In this document: positions 27,026 through 34,919 of the stretch, in pieces
Position numbering within the stretch: position 1 is the first letter of the stretch
Layout of the letters: each line of letters opens with the position of its first letter
Assembly (NCBI GenBank): GCA_900541695.1
Contig: UQKL01000010.1
Location: 1 to 64,000 of the forward strand
Reading direction: 5' to 3'
DNA from: an uncultured Collinsella sp.
GTDB taxonomy: Bacteria > Actinomycetota > Coriobacteriia > Coriobacteriales > Coriobacteriaceae
Length of the DNA: 64,000 nucleotides
Program-made: the position numbers and the translations under genes
Notes under the pieces: generated by a model
Databases searched by the model: none
Seen by the model: only the letters and a program-made list of their open reading frames with translations
Told to the model about the DNA's origin: nothing

Positions 27026-27703
27026 ATGTCGCTGCGCGGTGGAATCGGTCTGCCCGAGCTTCCTCTAGAGGACGGGCAGGAGTTTAGGCTCGGCATTATG
27101 GGTGGCACCTTTGATCCCATCCATTACGGGCACCTGGTGACCGCTGAGCAGGCGCGTGAGTCCCTCGACTTGGATGCCGTGCTCTTTATGCCGGCGGGCA
27201 CGCCTGCCTTTAAGCTTGACAAGCCGGTGACGCCTGCCGAGGATCGTTATGCCATGACGGTCCTCGCCACCGCCGCGAACCCGGCCTTTTTGGCGAGCCG
27301 GTTCGAGATCGACCGCCCGGGCGTAACCTATACGGCTGATACGCTTCATGCCCTTCGCGACTTTTACCCGCCGCAGGTAAAGCTCTACTTTATTACGGGC
27401 GCCGATGCGATTATCGATATCGTGACCTGGCATGATGCCGAACGAATCGCTGAGCTTGCTACCTTTATTGCGGCGACACGACCGGGCTTTGATATCGATA
27501 CAGCGCGTGCCCGAATCAAAGAGTCGGGGCTGCCGTTCGACGTGCGCTATATTCAGATTCCGGCGCTGGCGATCAGCTCGACGAACATTCGTAAGCGAGT
27601 TGCCCGCGGCATGAGCGTGCGCTATCTTACGAGCGAGTCCGTGCTCGGCTACATTCGCAAACGCAGGCTATATGCCGATTTGGGCCAAGAAGATTTTGAG
27701 TGA
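27026..27703 (+). CDS. nadD: Nicotinate-nucleotide adenylyltransferase
   Basis: Adenylates nicotinate mononucleotide in NAD synthesis. The 225-residue protein has the nucleotidyltransferase loop GGTFDPIHYGHL with H33 and H36, and the second motif ISSTNIRKR near 185. About 20 residues precede the usual start of homology (FRLGIMGGTFD), so a slightly later start is possible. The order obgE-nadD-yqeK-rsfS is widely conserved. Confidence 0.95.
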   Translation: MSLRGGIGLPELPLEDGQEFRLGIMGGTFDPIHYGHLVTAEQARESLDLDAVLFMPAGTPAFKLDKPVTPAEDRYAMTVLATAANPAFLASRFEIDRPGVTYTADTLHALRDFYPPQVKLYFITGADAIIDIVTWHDAERIAELATFIAATRPGFDIDTARARIKESGLPFDVRYIQIPALAISSTNIRKRVARGMSVRYLTSESVLGYIRKRRLYADLGQEDFE

Positions 27704-27715
27704 TGGGGGTCTACG

Positions 27716-28324
27716 TTGTCGGTAGAGGATCAGTTTGAGGGCGATGAGCGCGCACTGCTCAAGCGCATTCAAGAGCTGCTCGATGTTCGCATGAAGGATA
27801 AGCGCAAGCGCTATGTGCATTCGCTGGGTGTTGCCGAGACCGCACTTCATCTGGCCGAGGTCTACGGCGTTGACCGCTTTGATGCCGCTGCCGCCGGCTT
27901 GATCCACGACTGGGACAAGGTGCTTTCCGATGACGAGCTCGTGGCCCGCGCGCTTCACTATGGCATCAAGGTTGCCGGCTCTCCTTCGGCCGCGACACCG
28001 CTGCTGCATGGCCCAGTTGCCGCCTATGAGCTTCCGCAGCTTTTTCCCGGGCTGTCGCCGGCGGTCTTTCAGGCTGTCGACCGTCACACCGTGGGAGCTT
28101 GCGACATGACGCCGCTCGATATGGTGGTCTTTGTGGCCGATGCCATCGAGCCCAACCGCCACGGCGACTATGCGCATGCGCTGCGCAAGATGGTGGGGGA
28201 GTCGACGCTCGATGAGTTGTTCTTCTCCTGTTTTGCGCAGGGTTTGGTCTATGTGATCCAGTCCGGGCGTTATCTTTATCCCACGGCTATTACGATTTAC
28301 AACCATTACGCCCAGCTACGCTAG
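27716..28324 (+). CDS. yqeK: HD-domain nucleotide phosphohydrolase YqeK
   Basis: In B. subtilis and relatives YqeK hydrolyses diadenosine tetraphosphate symmetrically. The 202-residue protein shows KRYVHSLGVAETA (first metal His), LIHDWDK (HD pair) and VFVADAIEPNR. The TTG at 27716 is used after GATGGGGGTC. It lies between nadD and rsfS as in many Gram-positive genomes. Confidence 0.9.
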   Translation: MSVEDQFEGDERALLKRIQELLDVRMKDKRKRYVHSLGVAETALHLAEVYGVDRFDAAAAGLIHDWDKVLSDDELVARALHYGIKVAGSPSAATPLLHGPVAAYELPQLFPGLSPAVFQAVDRHTVGACDMTPLDMVVFVADAIEPNRHGDYAHALRKMVGESTLDELFFSCFAQGLVYVIQSGRYLYPTAITIYNHYAQLR

Positions 28325-28352
28325 CTCGGGTGCGTCTAGAAAGAGGTATTCC

Positions 28353-28808
28353 ATGGCCGACGAGACCATGACTGACGAGCAGATTCTCAAGGATGTGGAG
28401 CACAAGAGCTTCGCCGCCACGTCCGACCGCACCGCCGCCTCGCTGTCCGCGAGCGGTGTCGCCGCCGAGGATGTCGCCCGCGCCGCCGCGCAGGCCGCCT
28501 ACGACAAGAAGGGCGAGGACGTTCAGGTGCTCGACCTGACTGAGCTTTCCGATGTGTGCGACTACTTTGTCCTTGCTACCGGCACCAACAACCGCCAGGT
28601 TGATTCGATCGTCGACGAGATTGAGGAGAAGGTCGCCGAGGCTTGCGGCGAGCATCCGTTCTCCATCGAGGGCCGCGAGCAGAAGACTTGGATGCTCATG
28701 GACTACGGTTCGGTTGTCGTCCACGTCTTCACTCCCGAAGCCCGCGACTTCTACCGCCTCGAGAAACTCTGGGGAGACGCCCCCCAGCTCCCCCTCAATC
28801 TCCTCTAG
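28353..28808 (+). CDS. rsfS: Ribosomal silencing factor RsfS
   Basis: Binds uL14 and blocks subunit joining in starvation. The 151-residue protein carries the family core DVQVLDLTELSDVCDYFVLATGTNNRQV (quoted in part: LDLTELSDVCDYFV) and DYGSVVVHVFTPEARDFYRLE. About 45 Ala-rich residues precede the core, longer than the usual 110-residue family. It is the last gene of the operon; a degenerate REP overlaps its stop codon and a terminator follows at 28852. Confidence 0.94.
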   Translation: MADETMTDEQILKDVEHKSFAATSDRTAASLSASGVAAEDVARAAAQAAYDKKGEDVQVLDLTELSDVCDYFVLATGTNNRQVDSIVDEIEEKVAEACGEHPFSIEGREQKTWMLMDYGSVVVHVFTPEARDFYRLEKLWGDAPQLPLNLL

Positions 28809-28837
28809 TAGCTCATTTGAGACGGGGTTTAGCTACC
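28808..28837 (+). repeat. Degenerate REP overlapping the rsfS stop codon
   Basis: GTAGCTCATTTGAGACGGGG then TTTAGCTACC keeps the terminal GTAGCT / AGCTAC stem but differs in the core (GAGACGGGG) and is shorter than the others. It probably represents an old or decayed copy. Confidence 0.6.
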
Positions 28838-28851
28838 CTCACGCATATCGC

Positions 28852-28892
28852 CGGGCAGTTGCGGTTTTCCGCAGCTGCCCGCCTTTCTTTTT
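28852..28892 (+). terminator. Intrinsic terminator of the obgE-rsfS operon
   Basis: CGGGCAGTTGCGG pairs with CCGCAGCTGCCCG (one G-T pair) around TTTT, followed by CCTTTCTTTTT. This is the strongest terminator in the region. Confidence 0.85.
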
Positions 28893-28899
28893 GCCCAAA

Positions 28900-28932
28900 G
28901 TAGCTAATTTGGGACGGGGCTTTTTTAGCTAC
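28900..28932 (+). repeat. REP unit 3, upstream of the RAYT gene
   Basis: Stem GTAGCTAA / TTAGCTAC is perfect around TTTGGGACGGGGCTTTT. It lies about 100 bp upstream of the transposase start, in the same orientation as the partial REP at its 3' end. Confidence 0.85.
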
Positions 28933-29033
28933 TACCTACCGTTCGCCGATAGAAGCGAGTTGCGGTTCATTGCGTGATATTTAGCTTTCCGACTCGGGTA
29001 ACGTATTTGTTATCTGTAGAGGAGGAGATGCGT

Positions 29034-29783
29034 ATGACTCGGACCGCGCGGGAAATCTCTGTTTACGGCTATTACCATGTCGTCCAAAAGGGCTGTGGTG
29101 GTCAGCTGATATTTGAGGATGCCGATGATCGGATATATTTGATTCGGTTGCTTGCCTCGAAATGCCGAAAATACGACGTCAATATCATTGCTTGGTGCCT
29201 TATGGACAACCATATTCACTTGTTGCTAGATGATGAACATGTTCACCTGAGCGATTGCATGCACTCTGTTACGACTGCATATGCGATGTATTTCAACGCG
29301 AAAACCGGACGGAAGGGACCAGTTTTTCAGGATCGATTTAAGAGCGTGCCGATTCTTAACGATGATCAGCTGCTCAACTGTGTGAGATATATTCACGATA
29401 ATCCTGCGAAAGCCAGGATTGGGACTGCTTCACTATATCGTTGGAGCAGTTTTAGCGAATATATGGGATACCCGGGTATTTGTATGACTGAATGTGTGCT
29501 AGGTTTGCTCGGAGATTCTCAGAGATTTTTTGCTTTCAGTACCTCGGGAGAACCGAATCGATATTGCTTCCGTGACGGCGCTCATGTGAGCGACATAGAT
29601 GCACTGGAGTTTGCACAGGCTCTCCTTAAACCGTATGAGCCTCACCACCTTAAAGATTTGCCTAAAGCCGTGCGCGACAACTACATCCGTACGCTCAAAA
29701 ACGAGGGCTTTTCGATAAAGCAGATCGTGCGCCTCACGGGCATCGGTCACTGCACGATTCAGAAGGTCAAGCTCGATCAGTAG
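29034..29783 (+). CDS. REP-associated tyrosine transposase (RAYT, Y1_Tnp/IS200-like fold)
   Basis: The 249-residue protein belongs to the HUH endonuclease superfamily that cuts single-stranded DNA hairpins. It shows GYYHVVQKG (13-20), the metal-binding HUH pair in WCLMDNHIHLLL (H60 and H62), GPVFQDRFKS (95-104), and RYIHDNP with candidate catalytic Y119. Residues 216-246 form a helix-turn-helix (FSIKQIVRLTGIGHCTIQKV) seen in one RAYT group. ATG 29034 has better spacing from GGAGG than ATG 29028. The gene is AT-richer than its neighbours and surrounded by REPs, which suggests acquisition. All catalytic residues look intact. RAYTs usually act on the adjacent REPs and are rarely mobile as classical IS. 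Confidence 0.9.
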   Translation: MTRTAREISVYGYYHVVQKGCGGQLIFEDADDRIYLIRLLASKCRKYDVNIIAWCLMDNHIHLLLDDEHVHLSDCMHSVTTAYAMYFNAKTGRKGPVFQDRFKSVPILNDDQLLNCVRYIHDNPAKARIGTASLYRWSSFSEYMGYPGICMTECVLGLLGDSQRFFAFSTSGEPNRYCFRDGAHVSDIDALEFAQALLKPYEPHHLKDLPKAVRDNYIRTLKNEGFSIKQIVRLTGIGHCTIQKVKLDQ

Positions 29784-29800
29784 CTATTTGGGACAGAGTT
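29780..29800 (+). repeat. Partial REP overlapping the RAYT stop codon
   Basis: GTAGCTATTTGGGACAGAG repeats the 5' half of the REP unit (compare GTAGCTAATTTGGGACGGGG at 28900) and includes the TAG stop. The 3' half is lost or diverged (TTGTTGCGG). Confidence 0.65.
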
Positions 29801-29827
29801 TTGTTGCGGCGGGCAAACCGGACATCC

Positions 29828-29952
29828 GGGGTAGTCAATTTGGGACGGGGCTATTTTAGCTACCCTTTGGCTGACGGTGAATGAATTAGGCCGAATGAAT
29901 CTCAACCGATATATAGGGGTAGCTAAAATAGCCCCGTCCCAAATTGACTACC
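29828..29952. repeat. Paired inverted REPs (BIME-like element) downstream of the RAYT gene
   Basis: REP units at 29828-29865 and, inverted, 29916-29952 are perfect complements over about 37 bp around a spacer of about 50 nt. The spacer is recognisably homologous to that at 3124-3175. The arms carry GTCAATT in place of GTTAATT on both sides, so the two arms change together. It lies between the convergent RAYT and dinB genes. Confidence 0.85.
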
Positions 29953-29999
29953 AATGCCGTGTCGGACGGAAGGCAGCAACCCCCCCCGTCCAAAAAAGA

Positions 30000-31253
30000 C
30001 TAGTTATTGAAGCGGGATTGGCGGCCGAAGGAAAGGGCGGTGTCGCCGAATTTGTCTCGGACGGCGTCGATGGCGACGGAGAGGTCGCGGCGGTCGCTGG
30101 ATTGGGCTCCGCGGTCATCGATCTCGCAGAACAGGTCAGTCTGGATGCCGCCTTGGTGGTCGAAGTCGCTCATGCCGATGCCCGCTAAGCGAACATGCAT
30201 GCCATCCTGCCAGATGTTGTCGAGCAGTTCGAGTGCAACCGCCACGAAGATGTTCTCATCGTCGGTCGGATGAGGCAGCCGGCGCTGTGCCGTACGCCCG
30301 CTGCCATACGAATACTTAAGCTTGAGCGTTACCGTGGCACCCGTCAGCCCCTGACGGCGCAGGCGGCGTCCCACTGACTCTCCCAATAGCGCAATCGCCG
30401 CCTCAATATCCCCACGCTCAGTCAAATCTTTCGCAAAGGTGCGTTCATTGCTGACCGATTTGACCTCGCGCTCTTCATCGAGACTCGTGACTTCGGAGAT
30501 TTCGAGTCCTTGCGCACGCTGGCGCATGCGTTCGCCGTTGACGCCAAAAATAGAGGCCAAGGTGGATTCCGGTGCACGTGATAGCTCGCCGAGGGTGTAG
30601 ATGCGCATGCGGCGCAGTCGCTCCTCGGCCGAGCGCCCGATGCCACTCATGGCAGATACCGGCAGCGCGGCCAAAAAGCGCTGCTCGGTTCCGGGGCGCA
30701 CGATGGTCAGCCCAAACGGCTTATCCCGCTCGCTTGCGATTTTTGCGACCGTCTTGTTGCAGCCCACGCCAATGGAGCAGGTCACTCCCAGCCCTGCCAC
30801 GCGGTCGCTTATACGCCGCGCAACCAGCAGCGGGTCTTCGGGCGCAAAGCGACCCGGTGTGATATCGATAAAGGCTTCGTCGATGGATACGCGCTCGACG
30901 CGCGGGGTCTCGTCGGCGAGAATCGCCATGACCTGCGCGCTCACCTCGCGGTAGCGATCAAAGTGCCCGTGCGTCCAAATGGCTTTCGGGCACAAGCGCC
31001 GCGCTTCGGCCGAGGCCATGGCAGAGTGCACGCCAAAGCGACGTGCCTCATACGAACACGTGGACACGACGCCACGCGAATCGGCGTCTCCGCCCACGAT
31101 GAGCGGCTTGCCGCGCCATTCGGGATGATCGAGCATCTCCACGCTCGCAAAAAACGCATCGAGGTCCATCAGGCCCACCGCCGGACCCGTCCAGGGAGGC
31201 GGCGTGACGCCCGTGGCATCCTCATAACCGTATGTATGTTCGCGTCTTTCCAT
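30000..31253 (-). CDS. dinB: DNA polymerase IV (Y family)
   Basis: Translesion polymerase of 417 residues. The catalytic palm has MDLDAFFASVE (near 29-39) and SIDEAFIDIT, with the Asp and Glu pairs for Mg2+. Further motifs are CSYEARRFGVHSAM, SIGVGCNKTVAKIASERDKP and the thumb helix-hairpin-helix region AMSGIGRSAEERLRRMRI. A beta-clamp motif may lie at the C-terminus (LSFGRQSRF). The ATG at 31251-31253 gives about 25 extra residues before the first motif. It stands alone on the minus strand, convergent with the RAYT gene. Confidence 0.94.
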   Translation of the reverse strand: MERREHTYGYEDATGVTPPPWTGPAVGLMDLDAFFASVEMLDHPEWRGKPLIVGGDADSRGVVSTCSYEARRFGVHSAMASAEARRLCPKAIWTHGHFDRYREVSAQVMAILADETPRVERVSIDEAFIDITPGRFAPEDPLLVARRISDRVAGLGVTCSIGVGCNKTVAKIASERDKPFGLTIVRPGTEQRFLAALPVSAMSGIGRSAEERLRRMRIYTLGELSRAPESTLASIFGVNGERMRQRAQGLEISEVTSLDEEREVKSVSNERTFAKDLTERGDIEAAIALLGESVGRRLRRQGLTGATVTLKLKYSYGSGRTAQRRLPHPTDDENIFVAVALELLDNIWQDGMHVRLAGIGMSDFDHQGGIQTDLFCEIDDRGAQSSDRRDLSVAIDAVRDKFGDTALSFGRQSRFNN

Positions 31254-31369
31254 GTCATGAGTATACCGCGCAGCTCATGTGGGGTGCGTGTATGTGCTTG
31301 CAAATCCCGAATTCTTGTCTAAGATATGGATTTGCCCTCGACTACACCGAAGAAGTTGGTCTCACGGAC

Positions 31370-31398
31370 TTCACCTGCCCGCGTCGATGGCGTATTAT
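31370..31398 (+). promoter_or_regulatory. Promoter of the rpsP operon
   Basis: TTCACC (31370-31375) and TATTAT (31393-31398) with a 17-bp spacer, followed by a leader of about 50 nt to the rpsP start. The -35 match is moderate. Confidence 0.5.
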
Positions 31399-31454
31399 GT
31401 TCAACTGTTTGTTTGTAGTTGCAGCCTAAAGCTGCTTGGTTGGAGGAGTTTCCT

Positions 31455-31796
31455 TTGGCAGTCAAGATTCGCCTTGCTCGTCACGGCGCTAAGAAGCGTC
31501 CGTACTACCGTGTCGTCGTCGCCGATTCCCGCGCCCCGCGTGACGGTCGTATCATCGAGGAGGTTGGCCGCTACAACCCGATGACCGCCCCCAAGACCAT
31601 CAACCTCGACCTCGAGAAGATCGCCGACTGGCAGTCCAAGGGCGCTCAGCTTACCGACGCCGTCGCCGCTCTGGTCAAGGCCGCCAACGAGGGCGAGAAG
31701 ACCGAGACCGTCGTCAAGAAGTCCAAGAAGCAGCTCGCCAAAGAGGCCGAGGCCGCTAAGGCTGCCGCTGAGGCCGCTGAGGGCGCCGAGGAGTAA
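31455..31796 (+). CDS. rpsP: Small ribosomal subunit protein bS16
   Basis: The 113-residue protein starts [20 protein letters not shown], followed by [19 protein letters not shown], diagnostic for bS16. A TTG start at 31455 is fixed by homology and by GGAGGAG six bases upstream. Compared with the usual 80-90 residues it has an extra Lys/Ala/Glu-rich tail ([20 protein letters not shown]). It heads the rpsP-khpA-rimM-trmD operon. Confidence 0.96.
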   Translation: MAVKIRLARHGAKKRPYYRVVVADSRAPRDGRIIEEVGRYNPMTAPKTINLDLEKIADWQSKGAQLTDAVAALVKAANEGEKTETVVKKSKKQLAKEAEAAKAAAEAAEGAEE

Positions 31797-31799
31797 ATC

Positions 31800-32084
31800 G
31801 TGCCTGAGGTTGACGCTGCACAGCTCGAGGGTGAGGCAATGCTCTCAGATCGCATCGCCGATCTCGTCGAATATCTCGTTGTTCAGATCGTCGACGACCC
31901 GGATTCCGTGAGCCTTGAGGTCATCGATGGTGACGACGCCTCTACAATTGAGGTTTCGGTCGCCGAGGATGACGTCGCTAAGGTCATCGGCCGTCGTGGC
32001 CGTACCATCAAGGCCATTCGCACGCTCGCCCGTGCACTGGCCGCTCGCCTCGACACTGCTGTCGAGGTAGAGGTTCTGGGCTAG
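31800..32084 (+). CDS. khpA: KH-domain RNA-binding protein KhpA
   Basis: The 94-residue protein is a single KH domain with the loop VIGRRGRTIKAIRTL (GRRG in place of the common GKxG). In streptococci KhpA pairs with KhpB and influences cell elongation and division; this is family knowledge only. The GTG at 31800 follows GAGGAG in the end of rpsP. Position between rpsP and rimM is the standard one. Confidence 0.92.
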   Translation: MPEVDAAQLEGEAMLSDRIADLVEYLVVQIVDDPDSVSLEVIDGDDASTIEVSVAEDDVAKVIGRRGRTIKAIRTLARALAARLDTAVEVEVLG

Positions 32085-32088
32085 GACC

Positions 32089-32610
32089 TTGAGGTCCCAG
32101 TACAAAAACATCGCCCGTGTGGTCAAGCCGCACGGAAGGAAGGGGGAGGTCCTCGCGCAGCCGCTGCGGGGGCTTCCTTCTGTATTAGAGCCGGGTATGC
32201 GCGTCGCCCTGACGCCGCCGGCGCTCAAGCGCGACCGCTTTTGCACGGTCGTGTCCGTCACCGATACGGGCGATGGCGATCTGGTCTCGTTTGAGGGCAT
32301 TGACGACTTGACGGCCGCCGAGGGTATCACGGGATGCTACGTGCTGGCAAATCGTGACGATTTTGAGCTCGATTCGCTCGACGCTGCCTATACCGACCTG
32401 ATGGGTCGCGAGGTGGTCGACGAGCGCTTCGGTTCGCTCGGCACGATTGTCGAGATCATGTCGACGCCCGCTAACGATGTTTGGGTTGTCGAGGGTGATC
32501 GGTACGGCGAGGTACTGATTCCCGTGATCGAGCAGGTCGTGCTCGATCTTCCCGACACAGGAACAATTTCCGTCCACGCTATGGACGGCCTGATCGATAT
32601 GGACAATTAG
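32089..32610 (+). CDS. rimM: Ribosome maturation factor RimM
   Basis: Assists assembly of the 30S head through uS19. The 173-residue protein has the N-terminal RimM barrel (IARVVKPHGRKGEVLAQPL) and a C-terminal PRC barrel (LMGREVVDERFGSLGTIVEI, with VLIPVIEQVV). The start is TTG at 32089, immediately after khpA. The ribosome-binding site (TAGGA) is close and weak, so coupling to khpA is likely. Confidence 0.93.
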   Translation: MRSQYKNIARVVKPHGRKGEVLAQPLRGLPSVLEPGMRVALTPPALKRDRFCTVVSVTDTGDGDLVSFEGIDDLTAAEGITGCYVLANRDDFELDSLDAAYTDLMGREVVDERFGSLGTIVEIMSTPANDVWVVEGDRYGEVLIPVIEQVVLDLPDTGTISVHAMDGLIDMDN

Positions 32611-32620
32611 GGAGGACAAC

Positions 32621-33379
32621 ATGCTGATCGAGACCCTTTCGGTCTTTCCCGAGATGTTTGAGCCCGTCATGTCCACGTCGATTTTGGGCCGCGCCCGCAA
32701 GGCCGGCCTTTTTGATTTTAAGGCGTATAACCTGCGCGACTGGACGCACGACCGCCATCGTACCGTCGATGACGAGCCGTACGGCGGCGGGCAGGGCATG
32801 CTCATGAAGGTCGAGCCTATCGCAGAGGCCATCGAGGCCATTAGCGCAGAGGGTCCCAAGCCCACTGTGGTGTTCTTTACCCCCTGTGGCGAGCCTTTTA
32901 CGCAGCATGTGGCCGAGCGCCTGCTCAAAAGTGAGCGCCTGCTGTTTGTGTGCAGTCGCTACGAGGGCGTCGACGAGCGCGCGTATGCGTATGCCGATGA
33001 GCGTCTGTCGATCGGCGACTACGTGCTCACGGGCGGCGAGCTTCCCGCTATGGTCGTTGCCGATGCCGTCGTACGCCTGATTCCCGGCGCCCTTGGTGAC
33101 GAAATGAGCAACGTCGACGAGTCATTCTCGACCGCCGAGGACGGAGGACTGCTCGAGTACGCGCAGTACACCCGCCCCGCCGAGTTCAACGGCGAGGGCG
33201 TGCCGCCGGTGCTTGTGAGCGGCGATCACGCCAAGGTCGATGCCTGGCGTCGCAAGAACGCCATCGAGCGCACCTGCTGCTGGCGTCCCGATCTGATCGA
33301 GACAGCGCGGCTCACGCCCGAGGAGCGCGCTTACGCGCAGGAGATTCTTGACGCTTCGTATTCGCAGAGCGAGGAGTGA
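32621..33379 (+). CDS. trmD: tRNA (guanine-N1)-methyltransferase
   Basis: Methylates G37 of tRNAs. The 252-residue SPOUT protein shows the trefoil-knot region LLFVCSRYEGVDERA, followed by IGDYVLTGGELPAMVVADAVVRLIPG. The ATG follows GGAGGACAAC. It is followed closely by lepB; the rplS partner gene lies 7.7 kb downstream rather than next to it. Confidence 0.96.
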   Translation: MLIETLSVFPEMFEPVMSTSILGRARKAGLFDFKAYNLRDWTHDRHRTVDDEPYGGGQGMLMKVEPIAEAIEAISAEGPKPTVVFFTPCGEPFTQHVAERLLKSERLLFVCSRYEGVDERAYAYADERLSIGDYVLTGGELPAMVVADAVVRLIPGALGDEMSNVDESFSTAEDGGLLEYAQYTRPAEFNGEGVPPVLVSGDHAKVDAWRRKNAIERTCCWRPDLIETARLTPEERAYAQEILDASYSQSEE

Positions 33380-33381
33380 GT

Positions 33382-33945
33382 ATGGTTCCTACGCAACATT
33401 CCGCGTTGAGGGGCGCTTTTGAGTGGATCGCGGTCATCGCGATTGCGCTCGTGGCCACGTTCCTGATCCGTACCTTTGTGGTCGAGCCCTTTGTGGTGCC
33501 CACCGGTTCTATGGAGGACACGATCGAGATTGGCGACCAGATCCTGGCGCAAAAGGTGAGCCTCGAGCTCGGTCAGCCTGTCAGCCAAGGCGATATCGTG
33601 GTGTTTCACAACCCCGATGGCACCTCCGAGCATGATGTTCTCGTCAAGCGTGTTATTGCCACGGCCGGCCAGACGGTCGACCTGCAGGATGGCAAGGTGG
33701 TCGTTGACGGCCAAGCGCTCGACGAGGACTATACGACGGGCATGAGCTGGCCACTTTCGGTCCAAGCGCCCGGTGCTCAGGTAAGCTATCCCTACACCGT
33801 TCCCGACGGGTGCGTGTGGGTGATGGGCGACAACCGCGAAAACTCTGCCGACTCACGCTACTTTGGTCCCGTCGATCGCTCTGATTTGATCGCCGTGGCA
33901 CTCGTGCGCTACTGGCCGCTCAACCGCATCGGCGCTATCGACTAA
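33382..33945 (+). CDS. lepB: Signal peptidase I
   Basis: Membrane serine protease that removes Sec signal peptides. The 187-residue protein has one N-terminal membrane helix (about 12-35), box B PTGSMEDTI with nucleophile S43, box D VLVKRVIATAGQ with general base K89, and box E GDNRENSADSRYFG. ATG 33382 is chosen because GAGGAG at the end of trmD lies five bases upstream. It is short, as in Gram-positive type I peptidases. Confidence 0.95.
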   Translation: MVPTQHSALRGAFEWIAVIAIALVATFLIRTFVVEPFVVPTGSMEDTIEIGDQILAQKVSLELGQPVSQGDIVVFHNPDGTSEHDVLVKRVIATAGQTVDLQDGKVVVDGQALDEDYTTGMSWPLSVQAPGAQVSYPYTVPDGCVWVMGDNRENSADSRYFGPVDRSDLIAVALVRYWPLNRIGAID

Positions 33946-34004
33946 AAACCGCTATAGTACAGTACCTAACCGTGTAATCGTTTCGACGAGGGGATATTAG
34001 AGGC

Positions 34005-34916
34005 ATGAACGCTTCATCGCTTTCCTTCCAAGACATCATCCTGCGCCTCCAGCAGTACTGGGGCGAGCAGGGCTGCGTCATTATGCAGCCCTATGACTCC
34101 GAGGTCGGTGCCGGTACCTTCCATACCGCGACCACGCTGCGCTCGCTCGGTCCCGCCGAGTGGCGCACCTGCTATGCGCAGCCTTGCCGCCGTCCCGCCG
34201 ACGGCCGCTACGGCGAGAACCCCAACCGCATGCAGCACTACTATCAGTTCCAGGTGCTCATCAAGCCCTCTCCGGTCAACGCCCAGGAGCTTTACCTGGG
34301 GTCTCTTGCCGCTATCGGTCTGGACCCCAACGACCATGACGTCCGCTTTGTCGAGGACGACTGGGAGAGCCCGACGCTCGGCGCCTGGGGCCTTGGCTGG
34401 GAGGTCTGGCTCAACGGCATGGAAGTCACGCAGTTTACGTACTTCCAGCAGGTGGGCGGTATCGAGGTCGACCCCGTTCCTGTCGAGATCACCTATGGCC
34501 TGGAACGCATCGCCATGTACGCCCAGGGCGTCAACTCGGTCTACGACCTGGTGTGGAGCTACCTGCCCGACGGCACGCCCATGACCTATGGCGACGTGTT
34601 CCTCGAGAACGAGCGCGAGTTCAGTGCCTACAACTTTGAGGTCGCCAACGTCGAGATGATGCGTCAGAAGTTTGACGACTACGAGGCCGAGTGCCATTCC
34701 TGTCTAGAGCGCAAGCTGCCGCTGCCGGCATATGACTGCGTCATGAAGTGCAGCCACGCTTTCAACCTGCTCGATGCCCGCGGCGCTCTGTCCGCAGTCG
34801 AGCGTGCCAACTACATCCTGCGCGTCCGCGCCGTCGCCAAGGCGTGCTGCGAGGCCTACATGGCCGAGGTCGCCGGAGTCAACGAGAATGCCGACCAGGA
34901 AGGCGAGGTGGCGTAA
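34005..34916 (+). CDS. glyQ: Glycyl-tRNA synthetase, alpha subunit
   Basis: The 303-residue catalytic class II subunit of the alpha2beta2 GlyRS. Diagnostic stretches are [23 protein letters not shown] (in part), [18 protein letters not shown] and [21 protein letters not shown]. The 59-bp gap after lepB is too short for a T-box leader. glyS starts three bases after the stop codon. Confidence 0.96.
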   Translation: MNASSLSFQDIILRLQQYWGEQGCVIMQPYDSEVGAGTFHTATTLRSLGPAEWRTCYAQPCRRPADGRYGENPNRMQHYYQFQVLIKPSPVNAQELYLGSLAAIGLDPNDHDVRFVEDDWESPTLGAWGLGWEVWLNGMEVTQFTYFQQVGGIEVDPVPVEITYGLERIAMYAQGVNSVYDLVWSYLPDGTPMTYGDVFLENEREFSAYNFEVANVEMMRQKFDDYEAECHSCLERKLPLPAYDCVMKCSHAFNLLDARGALSAVERANYILRVRAVAKACCEAYMAEVAGVNENADQEGEVA

Positions 34917-34919
34917 GCC

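Noticed and set aside
29877..30188. Small plus-strand ORF across the REP pair and the dinB 3' end
   Set aside because: It starts in repeat DNA and runs antisense to dinB; no ribosome-binding site or homology is visible.
33946..34004. T-box riboswitch upstream of glyQ
   Set aside because: The 59-bp gap is too short and has no specifier or antiterminator structure; proS also lacks one.
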